Shown: positions 18,168 through 26,504, counted from the stretch's first letter. The stretch is DNA of 64,000 nt from Fibrobacter sp. (GCA_017526585.1 JAFXRC010000073.1:39081-103080); one strand, 5' to 3'. Translations and numbers: made by a program. The notes: generated by a model from the letters alone, not told the origin.

Positions 18168-18190
18168 CCCCGCTTTTGCGGGGTCTTTTT
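18167..18190 (+). terminator. Intrinsic terminator after the GH116 gene
   Basis: The stem CCCCGC (18168-18173) pairs with GCGGGG (18178-18183) across a TTTT loop and is followed by TCTTTTT. This is a textbook Rho-independent terminator. Confidence 0.9.
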
Positions 18191-18203
18191 ATATTTGTTC
18201 ATT

Positions 18204-18803
18204 ATGTTCAAGAAGCCTAAACTTAAGACGGTAATTTTCCTGGCCATCATGGCACCCATAATGGTGCAAATCCTTGAAGAACGCTACAACCTAGATTACA
18301 GAAAGCATAAGCCTACCATATACAAGATTGACGACTCTACCACGGCATTGATTCACGAAGCGTTGGATGCGGATTCCACATATCCATTGAGAGCCCTGCT
18401 GCAAGATTCGCAAGACACGCTATCTGTCACAAAAAATGACTGCCGTTTCGAAACAGCGGGAAGCTATGGTCCAAAATACAAGCCTCTCGCATTCATCCTG
18501 TGCAAAATCGACGGTCGTGAAAAACAATTTTCCGCTACGTTCCGTCAATATCCCGACTATCAAAAAGTAACCTTCAATCTTTTTATCGAAATACCTGAGC
18601 CTCGGTACAAACTCCCCCTCGGCAAAAGAATCCTTTACTCCTTCGGCATATTCGTTCTCTTGACGTTGTTGTCATTCGTGCAAACAAAACGAAGATTCAG
18701 GAATCCGCTTGATACGCGCAGCGCAATGGATAAAGAAATCTGGGAAACCGAAGAATTCGATCGGATACTAGCAGAAGGCAAAGCAAAAAGAAAAAAGGAT
18801 TAA
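18204..18803 (+). CDS. Hypothetical membrane-anchored protein
   Basis: This 199-residue protein of unknown family has an N-terminal hydrophobic segment (VIFLAIMAPIMVQIL) and a second one at about residues 147-163 (ILYSFGIFVLLTLLSFVQ), separated by a domain of about 120 residues with two cysteines. The C-terminus is highly charged (lysine-rich). The domain between the helices is probably periplasmic. I start at ATG 18204: the open frame extends upstream only through the terminator hairpin. Its base composition is more A+T-rich than the neighbouring genes. Confidence 0.65.
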   Translation: MFKKPKLKTVIFLAIMAPIMVQILEERYNLDYRKHKPTIYKIDDSTTALIHEALDADSTYPLRALLQDSQDTLSVTKNDCRFETAGSYGPKYKPLAFILCKIDGREKQFSATFRQYPDYQKVTFNLFIEIPEPRYKLPLGKRILYSFGIFVLLTLLSFVQTKRRFRNPLDTRSAMDKEIWETEEFDRILAEGKAKRKKD

Positions 18804-18850
18804 GCCCTTACTTGAAAAAGCTCCGTTTTTTCGTGAGTAGCAAGGAGTAA

Positions 18851-20023
18851 TTACCCATTCCAATTAGGGTCAACTTCGTACATAATCACATTGACCCAGT
18901 ACAGAACATCCTTGAACTTGACATATTTGGCAGTTGCGTTTTCCGGTTCAATCAGGAATTCGATTTTATCAAAGTTGCAAATGCAATTGGTCACACCGGT
19001 TTCATCGTAATAGTCAAGCATCAAGGTATCGCCGACCATCTTCTGAGAAACCTTCGCGTCTATTCCGCAATAGTCCATCACATTTTCCAAGGTCAAGACT
19101 GTCATACCGTTCATGTAAGTAATCTGCCTTGCTTCGGGAAGGTCAGAGACTGCACTTTTTGTAACAGGCTTTACGGCAAGGTCATTATCCATGCATTTGC
19201 CTCGCGCATAGCCGTTCAACTCCAAATCCGTCGGGGTCGATTCAGGAATGCTATCTTGTTCCTGGGTAACCGAATCTCCAACAACCGGAGACTGATCCTT
19301 TACAATCTCCATCCTGTTACCCATGTCATCACCATTGACGAAAACTAAGAGCGTTGCGTTTGTAAACGCGGGGGTCGCCGCGATTTTGAAGATCACTCGA
19401 GACTGACAGCGGCATTCGTTTTCGACAGCAGATGAGTCGAGAGCCAGATTCATATAGAGAGTATCACCGGATGCGGTAATTTCTGCGCTGCTGACGGGCG
19501 TTTGCCAAACCATGCTCTTCGTGCCGCTAATAGCCATGCACGACAGGGACACGTTTTCCACGATAATTGCCGCCGAATCGGAAGTTTCATTCAGAGTCAT
19601 ATAGGCAACCGGCGGGAGTGCCCCATCGGAAACCGGGCGCTGACAGGAAGCGCCCTCAGGACATTCGCCACCATCGAGAAACTCACTTGAACCGGTTTTG
19701 AGACAGGTACCAAAAACATCGTCAGCTACCTGGACATTTTTTTCCGTCTGCGATGAGGAAGACACCGGAGCATCCCCAGAAGAGCTCAATTCGTGAACAT
19801 CCGCAGAAGAACTAGATTCAGGGGTTTCTACTGCAGAAGACTTTCCGCTTGCCACGCTGGACGAATAGATATTCACCTTGCAGCATGTGGTATCTGGCGG
19901 CAACTCATTTTCCAGGTTCGTTGGTTCATCACCGGAGGTGTTCTCCGGAGCAGACGAAGAATCATCGCCACAAGCCCAAAGCATCAGCGAAAGTATCGCG
20001 CTACCGACAAGGAATTTCTTCAT
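18851..20023 (-). CDS. Ser-rich-linker lipoprotein with two Cys-containing repeats
   Basis: This is a predicted surface lipoprotein of 390 residues. The signal MKKFLVGSAILSLMLWAC has the lipobox WAC, followed by the typical Fibrobacter low-complexity linker with SSS/SSSS runs (residues 20-95). Two related globular segments follow. Each has a hydrophobic strand with a cysteine (VENVSLSC and LENVMDYC), a GDTLxxxx strand, and a closely spaced cysteine pair (ECRCQSRVIFKI and NCICNFDKIEFLI), which points to an internal duplication. Function unknown. AAGGAG lies 7 nt before the ATG. Confidence 0.75.
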   Translation of the reverse strand: MKKFLVGSAILSLMLWACGDDSSSAPENTSGDEPTNLENELPPDTTCCKVNIYSSSVASGKSSAVETPESSSSADVHELSSSGDAPVSSSSQTEKNVQVADDVFGTCLKTGSSEFLDGGECPEGASCQRPVSDGALPPVAYMTLNETSDSAAIIVENVSLSCMAISGTKSMVWQTPVSSAEITASGDTLYMNLALDSSAVENECRCQSRVIFKIAATPAFTNATLLVFVNGDDMGNRMEIVKDQSPVVGDSVTQEQDSIPESTPTDLELNGYARGKCMDNDLAVKPVTKSAVSDLPEARQITYMNGMTVLTLENVMDYCGIDAKVSQKMVGDTLMLDYYDETGVTNCICNFDKIEFLIEPENATAKYVKFKDVLYWVNVIMYEVDPNWNG

Positions 20024-20052
20024 AACAGTCTCCTTTATTCTCTTTAAATATA

Positions 20053-20085
20053 AACAAAAACGTCCCGACTATGACAGGCGGGGCG
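20053..20085 (-). terminator. Possible terminator of pflA
   Basis: On the minus strand an imperfect hairpin with CCCG and CGGG arms (plus-strand positions about 20064-20082) is followed by ACGTTTTTGTTT. It lies between the pflA stop and the next start on the same strand. One mismatch in the stem lowers confidence. Confidence 0.45.
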
Positions 20086-20141
20086 AAAATCTACGCAAAT
20101 GCGCATTTTCAGGTGTTTTTCGTCACGAACTAACGCAGTAT

Positions 20142-20882
20142 CTAGTCTATAGACAGTATCGCCCTAGCATTGGCGACCCTCTCCGGCGTAGGCGACTTGG
20201 TATCCTTAAGGGCGTAGTCAATCCCCATCTGGTTGTACTTGGCAACTGCGAGAGAATGGTACGGCAACACATCCACCCTCTTGACATTGTGAAGCGTATC
20301 GATAAACTCGCGGGCGCGATGCAGGTATTCATCGTTATCGCTAATACCCGGTACGAGCACATGGCGAATCCAGATAGGCTTTTCAATTTCGTCAAGGTAG
20401 CGGAACATGTCCAGGTTATGTTCGATACCGTAACCCGTCAGCTTCTTATGCTCTTCGGGATCGATAATTTTGAGATCTACCAACAGCAAGTCAGTACTTG
20501 CCATTAAGCGCTGAAACTTGCCGAAATAGGGGTCTGTCCGCACAAAGTTTACGCCAGAGGTGTCAATGCAGGTATTTACCCCGGCAGCCTTCGCGAGCTC
20601 AAAAAACTCGATCAGGAAATCCATCTGCATCAATGGTTCGCCACCGCTTACGGTAATGCCACCGTCTTTGCCCCAGTAGCTCTTGTAGCGGAGCGCCTTC
20701 TTGAGAAGGTCCTCGGCGGAAATATCAAACGCACCCTCCTTATCACCCTTAAAATCCCAGGTTTCGGGATTGTGGCAGAACAGGCAACGCATGGGGCAAC
20801 CTTGCGTGAACACGACGAAGCGCACGCCCGGTCCATCGACCGAGCCAAATGTTTCGATTTTATTGATGCGTCCTAGAGTCAT
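20142..20882 (-). CDS. pflA: Pyruvate formate-lyase activating enzyme (radical SAM)
   Basis: The activase inserts the glycyl radical into pyruvate formate-lyase using S-adenosylmethionine. The 246-residue protein begins IETFGSVDGPGVRFVVFTQGC, with the radical SAM cluster motif CPMRCLFC (CxxxCxxC) near residue 30. SGGEPLMQ is the SAM-binding GGE motif. Length and start match the PflA family. No pfl gene lies in the window, so the enzyme works in trans. A relative acting on another glycyl-radical enzyme is possible but less likely. Confidence 0.93.
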   Translation of the reverse strand: MTLGRINKIETFGSVDGPGVRFVVFTQGCPMRCLFCHNPETWDFKGDKEGAFDISAEDLLKKALRYKSYWGKDGGITVSGGEPLMQMDFLIEFFELAKAAGVNTCIDTSGVNFVRTDPYFGKFQRLMASTDLLLVDLKIIDPEEHKKLTGYGIEHNLDMFRYLDEIEKPIWIRHVLVPGISDNDEYLHRAREFIDTLHNVKRVDVLPYHSLAVAKYNQMGIDYALKDTKSPTPERVANARAILSID

Positions 20883-20967
20883 ACATGCGCAAATATAACC
20901 ATTCGAACTATTAAAAATTTACACTATAACCCATCACATAGCCCCAAAAAAACATATATTGTGTCGA

Positions 20968-22287
20968 GTGAAAAAGTTTTCTGTAAAATTGGTTTGTGCG
21001 GCCATCCTTGTCGTTGGGGTAACGCTGTCGCATGCGATTACATCCATTCCCATCAACGGCATCAAGGCATCGGCGACCTTACCTGATGTAGGCCAGAACA
21101 ATTTCCGCCCAGAAAACATGGTCATGAAGAACTATGTGCACCCCTTCTACCAAGTCTGGGGCGCAAAGTATAACGACAAGCCCATCACCTTGGAATTCCT
21201 GGTAGAAGCCCAGCGGCTCGACCAGATAACCCTGTTCAACGGGTTCATGCGGGACTCGGCATCTTATGTGAACAACAGTCTCGCCAAGACCATCAAGATC
21301 TACCTGAACACCTCGGACAACCTGGTCAAGGTGGCAACGCTTGCAAAGCCGAAATGGCACGGCTACAAGAAGCCCCACGCCGACATCATCCTTTTTGAAA
21401 AGCCGCTCAAGAACGTCTTCAAGATTATCATCGAGATCGACGACATTTACCCGGGAAAGCTTTACCCGAACGTATGCGTCGCCCTGGTCAAGTTCTGGGG
21501 ATTCCCCAAGCTGCCGCGCAAGCCGAGAATTGGCCAGGTCACAGACGAACGCGATGGACAAAAGTACAGGACCGTCGACGTGGGTGACGACATCTGGATG
21601 GCTCAAGATTTGCGTTACAAAACTCCGGGCAGTAGGACCTTTACGGACCCTGCCGCAAAGAATCTAAAGATTCCATCGGATGCTGGTCTCGAATACCCCG
21701 AATCGGATCTCGACAAAATTTGTCCCGACGGCTGGCGACTTCCGAAGGCAGCCGAAATCGAGAAGCTGAAGACGGAACTTCCGAAGGACGCTTCCTACGA
21801 CGACCTGTTCTCTACCGCCTACCGCAGGCCCCTTTATTCCATACAGACCATCGGCAAGCTGAGTGGTTCCAAGGACTACTCCACCGATACGGAAGTGTTC
21901 TTCTACCCCACCAACGCAACGGGGCTAAACATTTCCACCTTGACGCGCCGCTACTATGGCGGCGAATGCACCGAGGAGACCGGCGAAACCTTCGCTTTCG
22001 GTTCCTACTGGACCAAAGACACCAAGGACATCCCGCTTTGGCCGGACGAAGAGGGCAACGTGGAAATCAAGCACCTAAGGCATTACCGCTTTGGTGGTAC
22101 CGACTACTGCGAAGCGATGCTGTGCCGTGAAGACTACCATTTCGTCCGCTGCATCATGGGCCGAGACGAAGAGCCCGAACCCGTAAACGCCGACAGCACC
22201 GACGTAGTCCCTGCAGACAGCGCCGCAACTGACAGCGCAGTTGCACCTGCCAACCAGGCGGAAGCAGATTCAGTAACCAGCCGCTAG
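20968..22287 (+). CDS. Secreted FISUMP protein with an N-terminal glycan-binding-like domain
   Basis: This is a secreted protein of about 439 residues. A signal peptide (VKKFSVKLVCAAILVVGVTLSHA) is followed by a discoidin-like domain (about 25-185). It resembles the NADase-type glycan-binding domain: IKASATLP, FRPENMV, LFNGFMRD and IDDIYPGKLYPNVCVALVKFWG match that pattern as I remember it. A FISUMP domain follows (about 190-400: DGQKYRTVDVGDDIWMAQDL, CPDGWRLPKAAE, FVRCIMG). The C-terminal tail is rich in Ala, Asp and Pro. GTG 20968 gives the best signal peptide; TTG 20959 is an alternative. The gene after it is 12 nt away. Confidence 0.75.
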   Translation: MKKFSVKLVCAAILVVGVTLSHAITSIPINGIKASATLPDVGQNNFRPENMVMKNYVHPFYQVWGAKYNDKPITLEFLVEAQRLDQITLFNGFMRDSASYVNNSLAKTIKIYLNTSDNLVKVATLAKPKWHGYKKPHADIILFEKPLKNVFKIIIEIDDIYPGKLYPNVCVALVKFWGFPKLPRKPRIGQVTDERDGQKYRTVDVGDDIWMAQDLRYKTPGSRTFTDPAAKNLKIPSDAGLEYPESDLDKICPDGWRLPKAAEIEKLKTELPKDASYDDLFSTAYRRPLYSIQTIGKLSGSKDYSTDTEVFFYPTNATGLNISTLTRRYYGGECTEETGETFAFGSYWTKDTKDIPLWPDEEGNVEIKHLRHYRFGGTDYCEAMLCREDYHFVRCIMGRDEEPEPVNADSTDVVPADSAATDSAVAPANQAEADSVTSR

Positions 22288-22299
22288 CCCGATTTCCCT

Positions 22300-23277
22300 A
22301 TGGAAACCGCAACGACATTTCGCCATTTCCCGAAACTACTCGTTTTGGTTCTATTCTGCGCACCACTCGTTTTTGCCGAAACACCTGCAAGTGACACGCT
22401 TGTCTACGAACACGAAAACACGCTTTCCATTGTAGGTCTGATCCTTCCGCACAATTCCCTAAAGAACTCAAAGACCCTGCACAACTGGCCGTTCTTTGCA
22501 TTTGCGGCACCTTCGTGGAATTCTATCTACAAGTGGCAAAAGCCTAGCGGCAAGTTAGCGACATTCAAGGGCTCTGCCGCCGGGGACGCCAACTTCGCCG
22601 GGCTCGGGGTAAAACTCGATGTCGCCATAGAGCTGATTCACCTACTCGAGCTGGGACTTCAAGCAAATGGCGGGACCGCGCTCAACTACGGCGAAACATC
22701 TACCTTCATGGGCGTCTACGACATCGAGAAAAAGGATTACCGCCAAGACATCATCTTTACGGAATACGCCTACGGCTTCACCTACAAGGGAGCCCTAACG
22801 CTCCCCCTTTTGGCTCTGCTCCCCAAGAGCGACTGGACCAAAGTCATCTTGAAGCTAACGGGAGAATACGCCTACTCCGGCTACACGGGCGCCAACGACG
22901 GCGAAGTCTGGAAAGCCGGCAACGGCAACATGGTCAACGGATTCCACTACAAGTGCGGCGGTACGCTCATCTACATGATGCCCTTCAAGCGCGTCCCCAT
23001 GGCAATGCTTGCGGCTAACGTGAGCGGATTCAAGCACGCCTACGACTTCGACCCCGCCTACAAGGACTACAACCCCGGATTCAAGACTGTAAACATCGTC
23101 CCGATGCTCTCGTTCAAGGTAAACGATGTCTGGAACGGAATGCTCATGGCGGCCATTTCCAGAGACCGCCGTTTCAAAAACGACCGTTACAAATCAAGCG
23201 AAGAACTCCTACAAAAACAAGTAGGTGCGGAGTGGGACCTCCGCACCATCATGTGCATTTTCTCGAGAAAGTTCTAG
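22300..23277 (+). CDS. Predicted outer-membrane protein, unknown
   Basis: This 325-residue protein has a signal peptide (LLVLVLFCAPLVFA) and a mature part of amphipathic strands rich in Gly, Tyr and Phe, ending in a C-terminal phenylalanine, consistent with an outer-membrane barrel. No family recognised. It follows the FISUMP/glycan-binding protein after 12 nt, so the two are probably co-transcribed and may act together at the cell surface. No clear Shine-Dalgarno is visible. Confidence 0.65.
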   Translation: METATTFRHFPKLLVLVLFCAPLVFAETPASDTLVYEHENTLSIVGLILPHNSLKNSKTLHNWPFFAFAAPSWNSIYKWQKPSGKLATFKGSAAGDANFAGLGVKLDVAIELIHLLELGLQANGGTALNYGETSTFMGVYDIEKKDYRQDIIFTEYAYGFTYKGALTLPLLALLPKSDWTKVILKLTGEYAYSGYTGANDGEVWKAGNGNMVNGFHYKCGGTLIYMMPFKRVPMAMLAANVSGFKHAYDFDPAYKDYNPGFKTVNIVPMLSFKVNDVWNGMLMAAISRDRRFKNDRYKSSEELLQKQVGAEWDLRTIMCIFSRKF

Positions 23278-23287
23278 TTTTTCCTGA

Positions 23288-23851
23288 CTATGCCAACGCA
23301 AGGTCCGGGCGAGCCTTCATTTCGTCCAGCTGAATCTGATGAAGCACCACATGGCCTTCGACAAGGCTCTGCTGCACATCGATGATGCGCTGGTTCGTAG
23401 AACCCCTGAACTTGATCTCGAGCGACTTTTTGGCCATAATGAAAGGGCCGTCGATCAGGATATCCGCGAACGTCAAGAGTTCGAACAGCTCCGGACGTTC
23501 AGGCGAGAGTTCCATGAGGCGTTCATAGGTGTAGCCAGTAAAGATTACCAGGTTAAGTCCGCGTTCCTTGATTTCACGAGCCAAGGGAATCAAGGCTGCC
23601 GCCTGATCCATCGGGTCTCCACCGCTGAAAGTGATACCGTCCAGCAGGGGGTTTTCCTCGATCATGTCGAGGATTTCGTCAATTTCAATAAAATGGCCCC
23701 CGTTGAAATCGTGGGTCTGCGGGTTCTGGCAGCCAGGGCAATGGTGATTGCAGCCCTGCGTAAAAATCGTCATGCGAATGCCGGGGCCATCGACAAAGGA
23801 TTCGGGCTCAATTCCCGCAATGCGAAGCCTCGGCTTTTCTTCTTCTTCCAT
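23288..23851 (-). CDS. nrdG: Anaerobic ribonucleotide reductase activating protein
   Basis: NrdG is the radical SAM activase that installs the glycyl radical on class III ribonucleotide reductase. The 187-residue protein has FVDGPGIRMTIFTQGC, the CNHHCPGC (CxxxCxxC) cluster motif and ITFSGGDPMDQ as SAM-binding motif. Its ATG lies 6 nt after the stop of the small glycyl-radical gene and downstream of nrdD, so the three form one operon. It converges with the barrel gene upstream (10-nt gap). Confidence 0.93.
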   Translation of the reverse strand: MEEEEKPRLRIAGIEPESFVDGPGIRMTIFTQGCNHHCPGCQNPQTHDFNGGHFIEIDEILDMIEENPLLDGITFSGGDPMDQAAALIPLAREIKERGLNLVIFTGYTYERLMELSPERPELFELLTFADILIDGPFIMAKKSLEIKFRGSTNQRIIDVQQSLVEGHVVLHQIQLDEMKARPDLALA

Positions 23852-23857
23852 AACGAC

Positions 23858-24004
23858 TTACACACCGTGCTTCACGCGATCGTTCACTTCGGCACGCTTG
23901 GCGTTGTTGAAGCGATCGATGGTACCGACGAGGTAGCCCGTGATGCGGCGGATGCGTTCGAATCCGATTCCTTCACCATACTTGTGCAGTTCTTTTTCAG
24001 ACAT
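23858..24004 (-). CDS. Separate glycyl-radical segment of class III ribonucleotide reductase (split NrdD)
   Basis: This 48-residue gene has its own GGAG site 8 nt before the ATG. Its sequence includes FERIRRITGYLVGTIDRFN and ends NAKRAEVNDRVKHGV. It matches the extreme C-terminus of ordinary NrdD proteins, where RRVCGYLG carries the radical glycine followed by FNAGKQ and RRVKH. G23 would therefore be the radical-bearing residue. The upstream nrdD frame ends 25 nt earlier, after its own unrelated tail, so this does not look like a sequencing frameshift. The likely role is to associate with the large NrdD chain and be activated by NrdG. Confidence 0.85.
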   Translation of the reverse strand: MSEKELHKYGEGIGFERIRRITGYLVGTIDRFNNAKRAEVNDRVKHGV

Positions 24005-24029
24005 TGTTGATTCTCCTTACTAGAAATTT

Positions 24030-26360
24030 TTAACGGATGCCCTTGAAGGCGGGCATACCCGGATAAAGTTTACGCAGTTCAGCCAGTTTTTCTTCGGAAA
24101 TGGCGTGTCCATCGGTGCGTCCGCAGCGGGGGCAGCAGTCACCAATCACACCGACGAATCCGCAAACCGGGTCGCGGTCCACCGGATGGTTGATGGAACC
24201 GTAGCCGATTCCCACCTTCGCCATGTGGTGCACAATCTTTTCGAAGGCGTCCAGGTTCTGCGTCGGATCGCCATCGAGTTCGACGTAGCTGATGTGGCCA
24301 GCGTTGGTAAGCGCATGGTATGGGGCTTCCAGAGAAAGCTTCTTGAAAGCGGAAATCTTGTAGTACACCGGCACGTGGAACGAGTTGGTGTAGTAGTCGC
24401 GGTCGGTCACGCCCGGAATGATGCCGAACTTCTTCTTGTCCATACGCACGAAGCGACCGGAAAGGCCTTCGGCAGGTGTTGCAAGCAAGCTGAAGTTGAG
24501 GCCTAGGCGCTTGGATTCCTTGTCGCAGAATTCGCGCATGTGGCCGATAATCTTGAGACCCAGTTCCTGGGAAGCTTCGGATTCACCGTGGTGCTTGCCC
24601 GTAAGCATCACCAAGGTTTCTGCAAGGCCGATAAAGCCAATGGAAAGGGTACCGTGCTTGATGACTTCGCCCACGGTGTCTTCCCAGCCGAGCTTGTCGG
24701 AATCGATCCACACGCCCTGTCCCATGAGGAACGGGAAGTTCTTCACCTTGCGCTTGCTCTGCACCGCAAAGCGTTCCATGAGTTGGTCGCTCACAAGCTG
24801 CAGCATGCGGTCAAGTTCCTTGAAGAACAGGTCCACCGACTTCATCTTGATGGCAATGCGCGGAAGGTTGATGGAAGTGAAGCTCAGGTTGCCGCGACCA
24901 TAAGAGATTTCGCGGGTCGGGTCATAGTTGTTGCCGATCACGCGAGTACGGCAGCCCATATACGAAATTTCGGTTTCAGGGTGACCCGGCTTGTAGTACT
25001 GCAAGTTGTACGGGGCATCCTGGAAGCTGAAGTTCGGGAACAGACGCTTGGCGCTCACGCGGCAAGACAGCTTGAATAAGTCGTAATTCGGGTCTCCCGG
25101 GTTCAGGTTGATGCCTTCCTTGACGCGGAAAATCTGAATCGGGAAGATGGCCGTTTCGCCACCGCCGAGGCCTTCTTCGGTGGTGAGGAGAAGATTCTTC
25201 ATCACCATGCGGGCTTCGGGTTCGGTGCACATACCGTAGTTGATGCTCGAGAACGGAGTCTGGGCACCGGCACGGCTGTGCATGGAGTTCAGGTTGTGGA
25301 CAAAGGCTTCCATGGCCTGGAAAGTCGCCTTGTCGGTTTCCTCGTAGGCCATCTTTTCTGCAAACTTCTGTGCATTCACGACAGTGTGTTCGCCATAGCT
25401 CTTGGCAAGTTCGTAGGCTTCGGATTCCTGGAACTTTTCGTTGGGAACAAGAGTTGCCACCATGCCCATCTCGGCCATTTCGGTATGGAGCTTTTTCACT
25501 ACCGGCTGAACTTCTTCTTCGGTCTTTCCGGTCAGAAGCATAAGTGCCTTGACCATGTTGGAAAGGTAAGCCTTGCGGTACGTGATGCGCACGCCGTCGG
25601 CCATGGCATAGTCGAAGTTCGGAATAGACTGGCCACCGTGCTGGTCATTCTGGTTGGACTGAATAGCGATAGCGGCCAAGGCGGCGTAGCTACGGATGTC
25701 CTTGGGTTCACGCAGGTGACCATGGCCCGTATTGAAGCCGTTCTTGAAAAGTTTCTTCAGGTCGATCTGGCAGCAGGTCATGGTAAGCGAGTAGAAATCC
25801 AAATCGTGGATATGGATGTCGCCTTCCATGTGGGCGCGGCTGTGCTCGGGCTTGAGCATCATCATCGTATAGAAGTGCTTTGCCGATTCGGAACCATACT
25901 TGAGCATGGTACCCATGGCGGTGTCGCCATCGATGTTTGCATTTTCGCGCTTCAGGTCAGATTCCTTGGCGGAGCTGAAGGTGATGTCCTTGAGCGTATG
26001 CATGAGGCGCGTATTGACTTCGCGCACGCGGGTTCGCTCGGCACGGTACAAGATGTAGCTCTTGGCGGTGTCGCCATAGCCACCTTCGGTAAGAGCCTTT
26101 TCTACAGCATCCTGAATTTCTTCGATATCGGGAACGGTCTTGCCTTCGGCTTCGAGTCTACCTACAACATCGGCAGAAACCTTGAGAGCGGTGCTCGTAA
26201 GTACATCGTCGCTCCCCAGCAAATTCAACTGGCTCTGGGCGGCCTTGATCTGTTCATTCAATTCGCCAGAGGCACGGAAGGCCTTGACAATGGCGTCGGC
26301 AATCTTTTCTATGTTGAACGGCATCTCACGGCCGTCGCGCTTCCTTACAGAAACAATCAT
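24030..26360 (-). CDS. nrdD: Anaerobic (class III) ribonucleoside-triphosphate reductase, large chain lacking the glycyl-radical tail
   Basis: NrdD makes deoxyribonucleotides under anoxic conditions. The 776-residue chain has an N-terminal ATP-cone (about 1-95, starting VRKRDGREMPFNIEKIADAI), which senses ATP/dATP, and then the ten-stranded barrel (DIHIHDLD, NDQHGGQSIPNFD, HSRAGAQTPFSS). Near the C-terminus is a zinc-ribbon-like site (VCGFVGVIGDCCPRCG) with cysteines spaced C-x8-C-C-x2-C rather than two plain CxxC pairs. The chain stops at AFKGIR without an RVxGYL glycyl-radical motif, which is encoded by the next small gene. Promoter and NrdR-like boxes are at 26456-26504. Confidence 0.93.
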   Translation of the reverse strand: MIVSVRKRDGREMPFNIEKIADAIVKAFRASGELNEQIKAAQSQLNLLGSDDVLTSTALKVSADVVGRLEAEGKTVPDIEEIQDAVEKALTEGGYGDTAKSYILYRAERTRVREVNTRLMHTLKDITFSSAKESDLKRENANIDGDTAMGTMLKYGSESAKHFYTMMMLKPEHSRAHMEGDIHIHDLDFYSLTMTCCQIDLKKLFKNGFNTGHGHLREPKDIRSYAALAAIAIQSNQNDQHGGQSIPNFDYAMADGVRITYRKAYLSNMVKALMLLTGKTEEEVQPVVKKLHTEMAEMGMVATLVPNEKFQESEAYELAKSYGEHTVVNAQKFAEKMAYEETDKATFQAMEAFVHNLNSMHSRAGAQTPFSSINYGMCTEPEARMVMKNLLLTTEEGLGGGETAIFPIQIFRVKEGINLNPGDPNYDLFKLSCRVSAKRLFPNFSFQDAPYNLQYYKPGHPETEISYMGCRTRVIGNNYDPTREISYGRGNLSFTSINLPRIAIKMKSVDLFFKELDRMLQLVSDQLMERFAVQSKRKVKNFPFLMGQGVWIDSDKLGWEDTVGEVIKHGTLSIGFIGLAETLVMLTGKHHGESEASQELGLKIIGHMREFCDKESKRLGLNFSLLATPAEGLSGRFVRMDKKKFGIIPGVTDRDYYTNSFHVPVYYKISAFKKLSLEAPYHALTNAGHISYVELDGDPTQNLDAFEKIVHHMAKVGIGYGSINHPVDRDPVCGFVGVIGDCCPRCGRTDGHAISEEKLAELRKLYPGMPAFKGIR

Positions 26361-26455
26361 CTACCAATCCTTACTGCCCGGCGAATCAGCCCAAAATAGA
26401 GGGTTCTACGGCGAAATTCGTATCGAGCATACAATTTTCTTCCAATCTTATTGAT

Positions 26456-26504
26456 TTACTATATCTTGTGTCTCGATGTAACACAAAAACACAAGATATG
26501 GAAA
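26456..26504 (-). promoter_or_regulatory. nrdD promoter with NrdR-box-like inverted repeats
   Basis: On the minus strand, TTGTGT (26486-26481) and TATAGT (26463-26458) are 17 nt apart, about 100 nt before the nrdD ATG. A perfect 11-bp inverted repeat, ATATCTTGTGT (26461-26471) and ACACAAGATAT (26489-26499), flanks the -35. The 16-mer at 26456-26471 matches 13 of 16 positions of the NrdR box (acacwatatatwgtgt); the other at 26489-26504 matches 11. Centre spacing is 33 bp, about three helical turns. Repression by an NrdR-like ATP-cone regulator is inferred. Confidence 0.6.

Noticed and set aside
18058..18190. SRP RNA, tmRNA or a standard 6S RNA at the structured element
   Set aside because: No GGAAGG/AGCAG loop of SRP RNA, no tRNA-like ends or tag frame for tmRNA, and too short for a typical 6S RNA; kept only as an unknown element.
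18126..18203. An upstream start for the membrane protein at 18204
   Set aside because: It would run through the terminator hairpin after the GH116 gene.
24005..24029. A sequencing frameshift as explanation for the split nrdD
   Set aside because: The large frame ends with its own tail after the zinc site, and the small gene has a good ribosome site and its own ATG, so a simple one-base error would not restore a normal NrdD.
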